A stretch of DNA of 64,000 bases from Bradyrhizobium sp. 164 (GCF_023073715.1 NZ_JADPKA010000050.1:186001-250000); one strand, 5' to 3'; shown: positions 34,396 through 43,490, counted from the stretch's first letter. Made by a program: numbers and translations. The notes: generated by a model not told the origin, from the letters alone.

Positions 34396-34484
34396 GCGCG
34401 GGTTCGCCGGGACGAATCGTGACTTGCGCCGGACGGCGTCCTGCCTAGATTGTGCACGCCTCAGTCCATGCACCACAGGTCTCG

Positions 34485-35189
34485 ATGTCCGATCTCTCCG
34501 CCTTTCCCATCACCAAGCGTTGGCCGGCGAAACATCCCGAACTGCTTCAGCTCTATTCCTTGCCGACGCCGAACGGCGTCAAGGTCTCGATTATGCTGGA
34601 AGAGATTGGATTGCCTTACGAAGTCCACCTCGTCGATTTCGGCAAGGACGACCAGAAGACGACCGAATTCCTCTCGCTCAATCCGAACGGCAAGATCCCG
34701 GCGATCCTCGATCCGAACGGCCCGGGCGGCAGGCCGCTACCGCTGTTCGAATCCGGGGCGATCCTGCAATACCTCGCCGAGAAGACCGGCAAGCTTCTGC
34801 CGGAAGACGCCGCACGCCGCTATCAGACCATCCAATGGGTGCATTTCCAGATGGGCGGCATCGGGCCGATGTTCGGCCAGGTGGGCTTTTTCCACAAATT
34901 TGCCGGCAAGGATTTCGAGGACAGGCGGCCACTCGAACGCTACGTGAGCGAGTCCAAGCGCTTGCTCGGCGTGATGGAGACGCAACTCGCCGGCCGGCAC
35001 TGGTTCATGGATGACGATTACACGATCGCCGACATCTCGATGCTCGGCTGGGTGCGTAATCTCATCGGCTTCTACGGCGCAGGCGATCTCGTCGAGTTCA
35101 GCCAGTTCAAATCGGTCGGCGCTTGGCTTGAACGAGGTCTCGCGCGTCCGGCGGTGCAGCGCGGGCTGAATATTCCGAAACGGCCGTGA
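34485..35189 (+). CDS. Glutathione S-transferase family protein
   Basis: A 234-residue GST with an N-terminal thioredoxin-fold domain: LYSLPTPNGVKVSIMLEE holds the G-site start and NPNGKIPAI the conserved cis-proline. FESGAILQYLAE is the glutathione-binding Ser region, and the C-terminal helical domain has DDYTIADISMLGWVRN. It resembles the YghU/YfcG (nu-class) group, some of which reduce disulfides. AGGT precedes the ATG. It converges with the TauE/SafE gene, 2 bases apart. Confidence 0.92.
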   Translation: MSDLSAFPITKRWPAKHPELLQLYSLPTPNGVKVSIMLEEIGLPYEVHLVDFGKDDQKTTEFLSLNPNGKIPAILDPNGPGGRPLPLFESGAILQYLAEKTGKLLPEDAARRYQTIQWVHFQMGGIGPMFGQVGFFHKFAGKDFEDRRPLERYVSESKRLLGVMETQLAGRHWFMDDDYTIADISMLGWVRNLIGFYGAGDLVEFSQFKSVGAWLERGLARPAVQRGLNIPKRP

Positions 35190-35191
35190 GG

Positions 35192-35974
35192 CTAGCCCAG
35201 CGCCTTGTACGTCATATAGAGCGCCATCAGCGCGACGAGGGCGATCATGGTCCGGCGCAGCACCGATTTGCTGACGCCATTGGCTATGCGTGCGCCGAGA
35301 TCGGTGCCGATCCAGAGGCCGGCCAGAATGCCGATGATGGCCGGCCAGCTGACCATCAGTCCCTTGCTCCAGTAAATCCAGGCCGCCGGACTGTTGGTCG
35401 GGATCACCGAGAAGATGAGGCTGACGAGCTGTGCCTGATGCTGCGGTACGCGCAGGCCCGCGGCGAGGCCGACGGTGATCGCGAGGCCGCCGCCGATGCC
35501 CATGAAGCCGGACGAAAAGCCCGCGAGCACGCCGACAAGCAGCAGAGGGAGCCACGGCAATTCGGCGGGATCGCCGGCCTTGCTCTCGCCGTCCTTGCGG
35601 TCGCGGCGTAGCGCCAGCACTGCGATCAGCGCGACGAGATAGATGACGTAGGTCCATTGCAGCACTGTGTCGGGCGTGGCGGCCGCAGCATAACTACCGC
35701 TGGCGCCGCCGATGAGAAATCCGATGCCGATCCAGACGATCCATTGCAGCGGGCTGCGGTTGCCGCTCTGCCAGTAGCGGCGTACGCCCGCAAGGCCCGT
35801 CGGCGGCACTTGTGCGATCAGAGATGTGCCCTGGGCGACGTGCTGCTCGGCGCCGAGCAACAGCACGGAGAAGATGACGAGGCCGCCGCCGGGGCTCGTG
35901 CCCGAGAAGCCCGATGCCAATCCCGCGACCAGACCGACGCCGGCGCCGGCGAGGAGTTCATATATCCAGGTCAT
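35192..35974 (-). CDS. TauE/SafE family sulfite/anion exporter
   Basis: A 260-residue protein with eight hydrophobic segments in two related halves. Each half begins with a Gly-rich turn: GLASGFSGTSPGGG near residue 22 and AGFSSGFMGIGGG near residue 151. This is the TauE/SafE (DUF81) family, which exports sulfite or organosulfonates. It follows the broken TetR gene by 3 bases, so the two were an operon and the regulator probably controlled export. Confidence 0.92.
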   Translation of the reverse strand: MTWIYELLAGAGVGLVAGLASGFSGTSPGGGLVIFSVLLLGAEQHVAQGTSLIAQVPPTGLAGVRRYWQSGNRSPLQWIVWIGIGFLIGGASGSYAAAATPDTVLQWTYVIYLVALIAVLALRRDRKDGESKAGDPAELPWLPLLLVGVLAGFSSGFMGIGGGLAITVGLAAGLRVPQHQAQLVSLIFSVIPTNSPAAWIYWSKGLMVSWPAIIGILAGLWIGTDLGARIANGVSKSVLRRTMIALVALMALYMTYKALG

Positions 35975-35977
35975 CGT

Positions 35978-36609
35978 TCATGTCCTGGTTCGTCGCTTGA
36001 CGTCCGCCTTGGTCGTGCGCAGGCCGTCGACCACGCTGTCAACGGCCATCATGCAGGCGTCGACGTCAAAATCCTCGCCCCAGCATTGTTGCAGCACAAA
36101 ACCCTGGAAAATTGCGATCAGCACGCGCGCGATCGCCTCGGCGCCGAGGTCGCGCTTGATGAGTCCGTCATGCTGGCCGCGCTCGACCAGCGCCACGATC
36201 AGCGCGCGCGGCATGTCGATGCCTTCGACGACGCTGCTGCGGACGCGGCGGTTGCGCAGCGCTTCGGCCCAGCCATGAATGCCGACACGGCGGCGGGGCT
36301 CGCCGGCGGGATCGGTAAGCCATTGCGCGTAGACGCGGACCAGCGCGTGCAGCCTTTCGATCGGATCGCCCGATCCTTGAGCGACCGAGTTGAGCACGGC
36401 CTCACGGCGATGCCGGTCGTCCGCGAGCGCTTCGATCAGATCGTCCTTGCTCTGGAAATAGAGATAGACCGCGCCATGGCTCAAGCCCGATCGCTTGACG
36501 ATATCGGCCATGCCGGTCTGGTGAAAACCGTTCTCGGCAAAGCAGGCGAGGGCCGCTTCGAGGATCTGCTGCCGCCGCCTTCGCGCTTCTTGTCGCTGAT
36601 CTTGGGCAT
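35978..36609 (-). pseudogene. TetR family regulator, frameshifted in the N-terminal helix
   Basis: The expected protein begins MPKISDKKRE at 36609 but then leaves frame. From about 36580 the second frame reads EARRRRQQILEAALACF and GFHQTGMADIVKRSGLSHG, a typical TetR helix-turn-helix, and continues intact to the stop. The second frame has a stop and no start upstream. The DNA has a single GCGCGAA where two tandem copies would restore a 212-residue frame, so loss of a 7-base repeat is the likely event. Internal initiation at 36511 would lose the first helix and has no ribosome site. Confidence 0.8.
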
Positions 36610-36692
36610 CGGCTCAGTCCATAAATAACTGACAGATTGATCACTTTGGAGGTTTGTCAGCGACGCACAAATTCTCGGTGATCTACATAAAA

Positions 36693-36706
36693 ACCGATCG
36701 ATCAGT
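36693..36706. promoter_or_regulatory. Candidate TetR operator
   Basis: ACCGATCGATCAGT is a 14-base near-palindrome (two mismatched bases) in an A/T-rich stretch 84 bases upstream of the TetR start. A second inverted repeat, CTGACA/TGTCAG with 20 bases between, is at 36629-36660. Either could be the binding site of the adjacent regulator. Confidence 0.45.
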
Positions 36707-36827
36707 CATTTTTAAAGCAGAGCGGCAGCGAGGTCAAGACCTGCCGGCGCCGGACCGGGAGATAAGGCGGTGAAGTGGCTGACGCGCCCTGCCAGCGGCG
36801 GCGGGGCGGCTCTTGGCTCGTGTGCCG

Positions 36828-37199
36828 CTAGAACAGCCGTCCGCCGTTGGGCACGGGCTTGCTCGGCTGCACCAGCACGACCTTGCCGGCAGCATCGGGG
36901 AAACCGAGGGTCAACACCTCGGATACGACCGGGCCGATCTGGCGCGGCGGGAAATTGACGACGGCCGCGACCTGCAGCCCCACCAGCGTCTCGAGCGGAT
37001 GATTTTCGGTGATCTGCGCCGAGCTCTTGCGGACGCCGATCGCAGGGCCGAAGTCGATCCATAGCCGAAAGGCCGGCTTGCGCGCCTCCGGAAACGGCTT
37101 GGCGTCGACGATGGTGCCGACGCGGATATCGACCGCGAGGAAGCTGTTGAAGTCGATGGCCGGCGAGGCGGCGGCCGCGGGGTCGTGAGTGACGTGCAT
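36828..37199 (-). CDS. csaA: CsaA-like tRNA-binding domain protein
   Basis: A 123-residue OB-fold protein of the CsaA/EMAP-II type. FLAVDIRVGTIVDAKPFPEA, ARKPAFRLWIDFG, VRKSSAQITENH and AAVVNFPPRQIGPVVSE are all characteristic of the family. CsaA binds tRNA and has been described as a chaperone linked to protein export. ATG at 37199 is used; a TTG 6 codons earlier is possible. Confidence 0.92.
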   Translation of the reverse strand: MHVTHDPAAAASPAIDFNSFLAVDIRVGTIVDAKPFPEARKPAFRLWIDFGPAIGVRKSSAQITENHPLETLVGLQVAAVVNFPPRQIGPVVSEVLTLGFPDAAGKVVLVQPSKPVPNGGRLF

Positions 37200-37276
37200 A
37201 GTCCATCCGTTCGGCAAATGGCGTCGTTCGCAATATTGTCGCGCGAACCGGAGTTTCGTACAACGCTGCGGTCACC

Positions 37277-37675
37277 ATGCGACGCATGCGCGAGGACGAC
37301 TTGCCCAACATCATCTACGGCATCAAGAACTGCGACACCATGAAAAAGGCGCGCACCTGGCTCGACAGCCATGGCGTGCCTTACGAGTTTCACGACTACA
37401 AGACGGCGGGAGTCGAGAAGGACAAGCTCAAGCAATGGAGCGAAAAGGTCGGCTGGGAGACGTTGCTCAATCGCGCCGGCACGACTTTCAAAAAGCTCCC
37501 TGATTCCGACAAGGAAGGGCTCGGCGAGAAGAAGGCGCTGGCGTTGATGCTAGCGCAACCATCGATGATCAAGCGGCCGGTGCTGGAAATTGGCGGCAAG
37601 CTGCTGGTCGGATTCAAGCCCGATATCTATGCCAAGGAAGTCGGCGCCAAGAACGCTGAAGCCAAGGCGCGCTAA
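37277..37675 (+). CDS. ArsC/Spx-family reductase, YffB-like
   Basis: A 132-residue thioredoxin-fold protein. IIYGIKNCDTMKKARTWLD holds the single conserved cysteine; PYEFHDYKTAGV and LLNRAGTTFKKLP follow as in YffB. It may be a glutathione-dependent reductase; arsenate activity is not implied. The start is uncertain: ATG 37277, or TTG 37301 which has GAGGAC upstream and gives the family-like beginning PNIIYGIKNC. Its TAA overlaps the stop of the convergent PAS gene by 3 bases. Confidence 0.87.
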   Translation: MRRMREDDLPNIIYGIKNCDTMKKARTWLDSHGVPYEFHDYKTAGVEKDKLKQWSEKVGWETLLNRAGTTFKKLPDSDKEGLGEKKALALMLAQPSMIKRPVLEIGGKLLVGFKPDIYAKEVGAKNAEAKAR

Positions 37676-38319
37676 TTCAGTTCGATGGTCTCGGCGGTGA
37701 CGCTTGGGCCGGACTGGTCGGCGATCTCGACCACGTCGGCTGCTGCGATGCGACCAGGCGCGCGATGAAAGAGGTCGCGGTCGATCACGACGCGCAGTCT
37801 CGGACGCGGCGGCGCGTCATTTCCGCGCATCAGATTCTTGATCTCGAAGCCGCCGTCCTCGCAGAAGGTCTTCACCGACGCGATGATGTGGCTGACCTTG
37901 TCCTCGGTCAAGAACGGCAGCAACAGCCGTTCATAGGCGACGATGCGACCGTAGATGTCGTCGATGTCGGCAACGCTGTAGATCGGAAGCCCGCGCGCAA
38001 CGCATTCGTGATAGATGGGCATCACGAAGGGCGCGAGCCGCGGTCCGACATAGTCGTGCAGCAGGATGCCCTTGCCGCTGTGGCCATAGGCGCGCGAAAT
38101 GCGCGTGCCTTCGCTCTGGATGATCAGGTGCGGCGTCGGCGTCGAATTGTCTACCGTGTAATAGATGAGATCGGACAGCTCTTCCTCGAGCCGCGCGGGC
38201 TGGTACTCCCAGATCGCCGGTGCGACCTGCTGGCGCGCATAAAGTCGCAGCCACGTGTTCAGGAGATCACGCTGCCTGATCGACTTGACGACGGAGGGCG
38301 CGGCGCTTGCGAAATCCAA
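37672..38319 (-). CDS. PAS domain protein (alphaproteobacterial PAS_5 type)
   Basis: A 215-residue protein. Residues 20-150 form the PAS_5-like domain recognised by LLNTWLRLYARQQVAPAIWE, SEGTRISRAYG and YGRIVAYERLLLPFL. No kinase, HTH or cyclase output domain follows, only a basic C-terminal tail. A role in sensing is inferred, but ligand and partner are unknown. It is divergent from the liv operon, whose leader lies upstream. Confidence 0.8.
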   Translation of the reverse strand: MDFASAAPSVVKSIRQRDLLNTWLRLYARQQVAPAIWEYQPARLEEELSDLIYYTVDNSTPTPHLIIQSEGTRISRAYGHSGKGILLHDYVGPRLAPFVMPIYHECVARGLPIYSVADIDDIYGRIVAYERLLLPFLTEDKVSHIIASVKTFCEDGGFEIKNLMRGNDAPPRPRLRVVIDRDLFHRAPGRIAAADVVEIADQSGPSVTAETIELN

Positions 38320-38670
38320 AACAATATTCCCGGCATGTCAAAACCCGCACATGATCTATGCCGCGGGAAAATTTTCTATGAAGGCTGGCGCGGGAGACGA
38401 AAGACCGTTAACGACGGCTTGACGACCGGTGCCTTGCGAACCGGGAGGCCGGGCAGGCACGACATCAAAACATCTCCGACTAAGGGAGCATTTGTATCCC
38501 AGCCGGAGGCCTGATCTGCTCAGCTTTCCGCCTTGCCTAACCCCCGTCACCTCCGGCATATTCCGCGCCCGGAGGCGGCGTTCCGGAGGGGCTCCAAGGC
38601 CTCCGGAAAGCCGAAGCAACAAGGACAGCCACGCGCGGCCAGCGCGTCGCGCGGGCAGGGGGAAATCTGT
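38320..38670 (+). other. Leader region of the liv operon with hairpins
   Basis: These 351 bases hold no gene. A perfect 9-bp stem, TTCCGGAGG and CCTCCGGAA with a 10-base loop, lies at 38581-38608, 62 bases before the livG start. A smaller CTCC/GGAG hairpin is at about 38476-38491. They suggest a structured 5' leader. There is no T-run after the large hairpin. I could not assign a promoter. Confidence 0.6.
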
Positions 38671-39426
38671 TTGGCCGATGAGTTCATTCTCGAAACGGAA
38701 GGCTTGACCAAGGAGTTCGCGGGCTTCTTCGCCGTCCGCGACGTTGCGCTCAAGGTTCGCCGTGGGAGCATTCATGCGTTGATCGGTCCGAACGGGGCCG
38801 GCAAGACGACGTGCTTCAATCTTTTGACCAAGTTCCTCAAACCGTCTGCCGGAAAGATCCTGTACAAGGGACAGGACATTACTGCGATGGCGCCGGCCGA
38901 CGTGGCGCGCATGGGCTTGGTTCGCTCGTTCCAGATTTCGGCGGTTTTTCCGCATCTCACCGCGCTGGAGAACGTCCGCGTCGCCCTTCAGCGCCAGCAC
39001 GGCTCTTCGTTCGACTTCTGGCGCTCCAAATCCGTGCTCAACCGCTTCAACGATCGCGCGCGCGAGCTGTTGAACGATGTCGGCCTCAGCGAGTTTGCCA
39101 ATACGCCGGCGGTCGAGATGCCCTACGGACGCAAGCGCGCACTGGAGATCGCAACCACGCTCGCGCTCGACCCCGAGATGATGCTGCTGGACGAGCCGAT
39201 GGCCGGCATGGGTCACGAGGACATCGACAAGATCGCGGCGCTGATCAAGCGCATCTCCGCGAAATATACCATCCTGATGGTCGAGCATAATTTGAGCGTC
39301 GTGGCCAATCTCTCCGACATCATCACCGTGCTGACGCGCGGGCAGGTGCTCGCGCAGGGCCATTACTCCGAGCTCACCAAGGACGAGCGCGTCAAGGAAG
39401 CCTATCTGGGAGCCGGTCATGCCTGA
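38671..39426 (+). CDS. livG: Branched-chain amino acid/amide ABC transporter ATPase LivG
   Basis: A 251-residue ABC ATPase. Walker A is GPNGAGKTT (39-47); the signature appears as MPYGRKRALEIATTLALDP and Walker B as MLLDEPMAGM, both typical of LivG. The TTG at 38671 is chosen because AGGGGGAA lies 6 bases upstream and the length is exactly that of LivG proteins; the longer upstream frame is Arg/Ser-rich and not LivG-like. It is the first gene of livG-livF-livK-livH-livM. Confidence 0.9.
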   Translation: MADEFILETEGLTKEFAGFFAVRDVALKVRRGSIHALIGPNGAGKTTCFNLLTKFLKPSAGKILYKGQDITAMAPADVARMGLVRSFQISAVFPHLTALENVRVALQRQHGSSFDFWRSKSVLNRFNDRARELLNDVGLSEFANTPAVEMPYGRKRALEIATTLALDPEMMLLDEPMAGMGHEDIDKIAALIKRISAKYTILMVEHNLSVVANLSDIITVLTRGQVLAQGHYSELTKDERVKEAYLGAGHA

Positions 39427-40165
39427 CACTGCGATCGCCGAGGCTCCGGCAAAGGCCGCGACCGGCGGAAACATCCTTCAAGTCCGCAACCTGGAAGCCT
39501 GGTACGGCGAGTCCCACATCCTGCACGGGATCAACTTCGACGTGAATGCGGGCGAGGTCGTCACCCTGCTCGGGCGCAACGGCGCCGGCAAGACGACCAC
39601 GTTGAAATCGATCATGGGCATCATCGGCAAGCGAACCGGCTCGGTGAAGTTCAACAATCAGGACATCATCCGCGCGACCTCCGACAAGATCGCGCGGATG
39701 GGTATCGCCTTCTGCCCCGAGGAGCGGGGCATATTCTCCAGTCTCGACGTGCGGGAGAATTTGCTGCTGCCCCCGGTGGTCCGCGAAGGCGGGCTGCCGC
39801 TCGATCAGATCTTCGACCTGTTCCCGAACCTGAAGGAGCGGCTCAACAGCCAGGGCACCAAGCTCTCGGGCGGTGAGCAGCAGATGCTGGCGATCGCGCG
39901 CATCCTGCGCACGGGCGCGAGCTTCCTGATGCTGGACGAGCCGACGGAGGGCCTTGCGCCCGTCATCATCCAGCAGATCGGCCACACCATTGCGCGGCTC
40001 AAGAAGGAAGGCTTCACCATCCTTCTCGTCGAGCAGAACTTCCGCTTCGCATCCACTGTTGCCGACCGCTATTACGTGGTCGAGCACGGCAAGATCATCG
40101 ACGGATTCTCCAATGCGGAGCTTGCCGCCAACATGGACAAGCTCCACACCTATTTGGGTGTCTAG
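39419..40165 (+). CDS. livF: Branched-chain amino acid/amide ABC transporter ATPase LivF
   Basis: A 248-residue ABC ATPase with Walker A GRNGAGKTT (52-60), signature LSGGEQQMLAIAR (from about 149) and Walker B FLMLDEPTEGL. It is the partner of LivG; the two form the heterodimeric motor. Its ATG overlaps the end of livG by 8 bases, indicating coupled translation. A 20-residue Ala-rich N-terminal extension precedes the domain. Confidence 0.94.
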   Translation: MPDTAIAEAPAKAATGGNILQVRNLEAWYGESHILHGINFDVNAGEVVTLLGRNGAGKTTTLKSIMGIIGKRTGSVKFNNQDIIRATSDKIARMGIAFCPEERGIFSSLDVRENLLLPPVVREGGLPLDQIFDLFPNLKERLNSQGTKLSGGEQQMLAIARILRTGASFLMLDEPTEGLAPVIIQQIGHTIARLKKEGFTILLVEQNFRFASTVADRYYVVEHGKIIDGFSNAELAANMDKLHTYLGV

Positions 40166-40200
40166 AACTGCCAACGAAAAAATTCAAAAAGGAAAGTTGC

Positions 40201-41424
40201 ATGAAGACCAGGTCGATTGCGTCATTGCTGCTGACGACCGCGCTTACCTTCGCCGCAGCAGGCGTCGCGTCCGCGCAGGACAAGTCCGTCAAGATCGGCG
40301 CGCTATCCGATCAGTCCGGCCTCTACGCCGATCTCGGCGGGCCGGGCTCGACGCTTGCCGCGCAGATGGCCGTTGAGGATTCTGGCCTCGCGGCGAAGGG
40401 CTGGAAGATCGACATCATCTCGGGCGATCACCAGAACAAGCCCGACATCGGCACCGCGATCGCGCGGCAATGGTTCGACGTGGACAAGGTCGACGTCATC
40501 GTCGATGTGCCGAACTCGGGCGTCGCGCTCGCCGTCAACAACGTCATCAAGGAAAAGAACGGCGTCTATATCAATTCCGGTGCGGCGACCTCGGACCTCT
40601 CCAACGCGCAGTGCTCGCCCAATACCGTGCACTGGACCTACGACACTTACATGCTGGCCCACACCACCGGCCAGGCGCTGGTCAAGGCCGGCGGCGACAC
40701 CTGGTTCTTCCTGACCGCGGATTACGCCTTCGGCGCGGCGCTCGAGCGCGACACCACGGCGGTCATCACCGCCAACGGCGGCAAGGTGGTCGGCGGCGTC
40801 AAGCATCCGCTGAACACGCCGGACTTCTCCTCGTTCCTGCTTCAGGCGCAGGCCTCCAAGGCCAAGATCATCGGCCTGGCCAATGCCGGCGGCGACACCA
40901 CCAACACCATCAAGCAGGCGGCCGAGTTCGGCATCGTCAAGGGCGGTCAGAAGCTGGCGGCGCTGCTGCTCTTCCTCACCGACGTCAAGGCGATCGGCCT
41001 CGAGACGGCGCAGGGCCTCAACTTCACCGAGACGTTCTATTGGGACATGAACGACCAGACCCGGGCGTTCTCCAAGCGCTTCGCCGAGAAGATGAAGAAC
41101 AATGCGCCGCCGACCATGGTGCAGGCCGGCGTCTATGCGGGCGTGCGGCACTATCTCAAGGCCCTCGAAGCGCTCGGCGGCAATCCGCATGACGGCGTCA
41201 AGGTGGTCGAGAAGATGAAGTCGATGCCGACCGAGGACGATCTGTTCGGCAAGGGCGAGATCCAGCCCAACGGCCGCACCATTCACAACGCCTATCTATT
41301 CGAGGTGAAGAAGCCCTCGGAGTCCAAGGGACCGTGGGACTTCTACAAGCTGGTCGGCACGGTGCCGGGCGATCAGGCCTTTACGCCGCTGTCCGAGAGC
41401 AAGTGCGCGCTCTTGAAGAAGTAA
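40201..41424 (+). CDS. ABC transporter substrate-binding protein (LivK-like)
   Basis: A 407-residue periplasmic binding protein. A signal peptide covers about residues 1-25, with cleavage likely after ASA. The mature protein starts QDKSVKIGALSDQSGLYADL, the type I fold of branched-chain amino acid, urea or amide binding proteins. AAGGAAAG precedes the ATG. The ligand is not evident. A closely related copy lies at 54846 on the other strand, sharing long identical stretches such as AGGDTWFFLTADYAFG. Confidence 0.93.
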   Translation: MKTRSIASLLLTTALTFAAAGVASAQDKSVKIGALSDQSGLYADLGGPGSTLAAQMAVEDSGLAAKGWKIDIISGDHQNKPDIGTAIARQWFDVDKVDVIVDVPNSGVALAVNNVIKEKNGVYINSGAATSDLSNAQCSPNTVHWTYDTYMLAHTTGQALVKAGGDTWFFLTADYAFGAALERDTTAVITANGGKVVGGVKHPLNTPDFSSFLLQAQASKAKIIGLANAGGDTTNTIKQAAEFGIVKGGQKLAALLLFLTDVKAIGLETAQGLNFTETFYWDMNDQTRAFSKRFAEKMKNNAPPTMVQAGVYAGVRHYLKALEALGGNPHDGVKVVEKMKSMPTEDDLFGKGEIQPNGRTIHNAYLFEVKKPSESKGPWDFYKLVGTVPGDQAFTPLSESKCALLKK

Positions 41425-41498
41425 GATGACGGCCCGCAGGCCATCAGGCTTGCGAGCAACTTTTTAAGGGAACGCCGAAGGGACCGGGTGCGGGATCG

Positions 41499-42362
41499 AT
41501 GCAGGCTCTTTACGCTCAGCTACTGGTGGGACTGATCAACGGCTCGTTCTACGCGCTGCTCAGTCTCGGGCTTGCCGTGATCTTCGGCATGCTCAACATC
41601 ATCAATTTCGCCCACGGCGCGCTCTACATGATGGGCGCCTTCGTCGCATATTTCCTGCTGAACCTCGGCGGCATCAATTATTGGTGGGCGTTGCTGCTGG
41701 CGCCCATCATCGTCGGCATTTTCGGCATGATCCTGGAGCGGACCATGCTGCAATGGCTGACCGGGCTCGACCACCTCTACGGCCTGCTCCTGACCTTCGG
41801 CATCGCGCTGATCGTGCAGGGCGTGTTCCAGAACTATTTCGGCTCCTCCGGCCTGCCTTACGCCATTCCGGACCAGCTCAAGGGCGGCATGAACCTCGGC
41901 TTCATGTTCCTGCCCGTGTATCGCGGCTGGGTGGTCGTGTTCTCGCTGGTGGTGTGCCTTGCGACCTGGTTCCTGATCGAGAAGACGCGGCTCGGCGCTT
42001 ACCTGCGTGCCGCCACCGAGAACCCGACGCTGGTGCGCGCCTTCGGCGTCAACGTGCCGCGCATGATCACGCTGACCTATGGTCTCGGCGTCGGCCTTGC
42101 CGCGCTCGCCGGCGTGCTCTCGGCGCCGATCAACCAGGTGCGGCCGCTGATGGGCGCCGACCTCATCATCGTCGTGTTCGCGGTGGTCGTGATCGGCGGC
42201 ATGGGATCGATCATGGGCTCGATCATCACCGGCTTTGCGCTCGGTGTGATCGAGGGCCTGACCAAATATTTCTACCCCGAGGCCTCCAACACCGTCGTGT
42301 TCGTGCTGATGGTGCTGGTGCTCTTGGTGAAGCCAACGGGATTGACGGGAAGGGCGGCCTGA
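41499..42362 (+). CDS. livH: Branched-chain amino acid/amide ABC transporter permease LivH
   Basis: A 287-residue inner-membrane permease with about eight helices. NGSFYALLSLGLAVIFGMLN at the N-terminus and AATENPTLVRAFGVNVPRMI in the cytosolic coupling loop identify LivH. The region VVIGGMGSIMGSIITGFAL lies at the C-terminal helices. Its stop is 1 base before livM. It pairs with LivM to form the channel. Confidence 0.94.
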   Translation: MQALYAQLLVGLINGSFYALLSLGLAVIFGMLNIINFAHGALYMMGAFVAYFLLNLGGINYWWALLLAPIIVGIFGMILERTMLQWLTGLDHLYGLLLTFGIALIVQGVFQNYFGSSGLPYAIPDQLKGGMNLGFMFLPVYRGWVVVFSLVVCLATWFLIEKTRLGAYLRAATENPTLVRAFGVNVPRMITLTYGLGVGLAALAGVLSAPINQVRPLMGADLIIVVFAVVVIGGMGSIMGSIITGFALGVIEGLTKYFYPEASNTVVFVLMVLVLLVKPTGLTGRAA

Positions 42363-42363
42363 T

Positions 42364-43332
42364 ATGACAGCCTTGACGGACGACACGCTGCCGGTAACCC
42401 CGCGCACGGTGCGCGACGAGATGATCGTGTTCGTAGTGATGGCGCTGCTCTTGGCGTCGGTGCCGTTCACAGGAGTCTATCCGTTCTTCGTGATGCAGGC
42501 GCTGTGCTTTGCGCTGCTCGCCTGCGCCTTCAATCTGCTGGTCGGCTATGGCGGCCTGCTGTCGTTCGGGCACGCGATGTTCCTGGGGACTGCCGGCTAC
42601 TGCAGCGCACATGCGCTGAAGGTATGGGCGCTTCCGCCCGAGCTCGGCATCCTCGTCGGCGTCGCCGCCGCGTTCGTGCTGTCGATCGTGACCGGCTACA
42701 TCTCGATCCGTCGCCAGGGCATCTATTTCTCGATGATCACGCTGGCGCTGTCGCAGCTTCTTTATTTCATCTACCTGCAGGCGCCGTTCACCCATGGCGA
42801 GGATGGCATCCAGGGCATTCCACAAGGGTACATGTTCGGTGTACTCGATCTGTCCAAGCCGACCGTGCTCTACTATGTCGTGCTGGTCGGCTTCCTCGCC
42901 GGCTTCCTCTTGATCTTCCGCATCATCAACTCGCCGTTCGGCGAGGTCCTGAAGGCGATCCGCGAGAGTGAGCCGCGGGCGATCTCGCTCGGCTACCGTA
43001 CCGACCAGTACAAGTTCCTGGCCTTCATCCTGTCGGGCACGCTGGCCGGCTTTGCCGGTGCGCTGAAAGTGTTCGTGGCGCAGAACGCCTCGCTCACCGA
43101 CGTGCACTGGTCGATGTCGGGCGAGGTCGTCCTGATGACGCTGGTCGGCGGTCTCGGAACCATCTTCGGTCCCGTGATCGGCGCCTTCGTGATCATCGCC
43201 ATGCAGCAATATCTGGCGGGCTTCGGCCAATGGGTGACGGTGATCCAAGGCGCGATCTTCGTGATCTGCGTGCTCACCTTCCGCCGCGGGGTCATCGGCG
43301 AAATCGCGCATTACTTCCGGCGATCGCTCTAA
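42364..43332 (+). CDS. livM: Branched-chain amino acid/amide ABC transporter permease LivM
   Basis: A 322-residue permease. LLVGYGGLLSFGHAMFLGTA, ISIRRQGIYFSMITLALSQL and AIRESEPRAISLGY are the LivM hallmarks; the last is the coupling motif with the ATPases. About ten helices are predicted. It ends the liv operon; 98 bases later the PHO box precedes the next transcription unit. Confidence 0.94.
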   Translation: MTALTDDTLPVTPRTVRDEMIVFVVMALLLASVPFTGVYPFFVMQALCFALLACAFNLLVGYGGLLSFGHAMFLGTAGYCSAHALKVWALPPELGILVGVAAAFVLSIVTGYISIRRQGIYFSMITLALSQLLYFIYLQAPFTHGEDGIQGIPQGYMFGVLDLSKPTVLYYVVLVGFLAGFLLIFRIINSPFGEVLKAIRESEPRAISLGYRTDQYKFLAFILSGTLAGFAGALKVFVAQNASLTDVHWSMSGEVVLMTLVGGLGTIFGPVIGAFVIIAMQQYLAGFGQWVTVIQGAIFVICVLTFRRGVIGEIAHYFRRSL

Positions 43333-43429
43333 GTAGCTGATTTAAAATCGGTTTACCGGTCGCTCGAAAGCGGTGGATGATCCGGCGCCGCGGGCGTGAG
43401 ATGACACGCGCGTGGATCGAAAATGGTCT

Positions 43430-43447
43430 ATGACAGTTTCATGACGG
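43430..43447 (-). promoter_or_regulatory. PHO box ahead of the DUF47-pit pair
   Basis: On the minus strand the site reads CCGTCAT-GAAA-CTGTCAT: two 7-base direct repeats of the CTGTCAT type separated by 4 bases, the PhoB binding consensus. It lies 44 bases upstream of the DUF47 start, downstream of livM. In Sinorhizobium the homologous orfA-pit operon is repressed by PhoB, so repression under phosphate starvation is the likely role. Confidence 0.75.
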
Positions 43448-43490
43448 CCCATTCGGGCCAGGCCATTTTTCCAACCGGTAGCCTATCCCC

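Noticed and set aside
36511..36609. Internal ATG at 36511 as the real TetR start, making the gene intact.
   Set aside because: It would remove the first helix of the DNA-binding domain, has no ribosome site, and the upstream second frame is clearly TetR-like.
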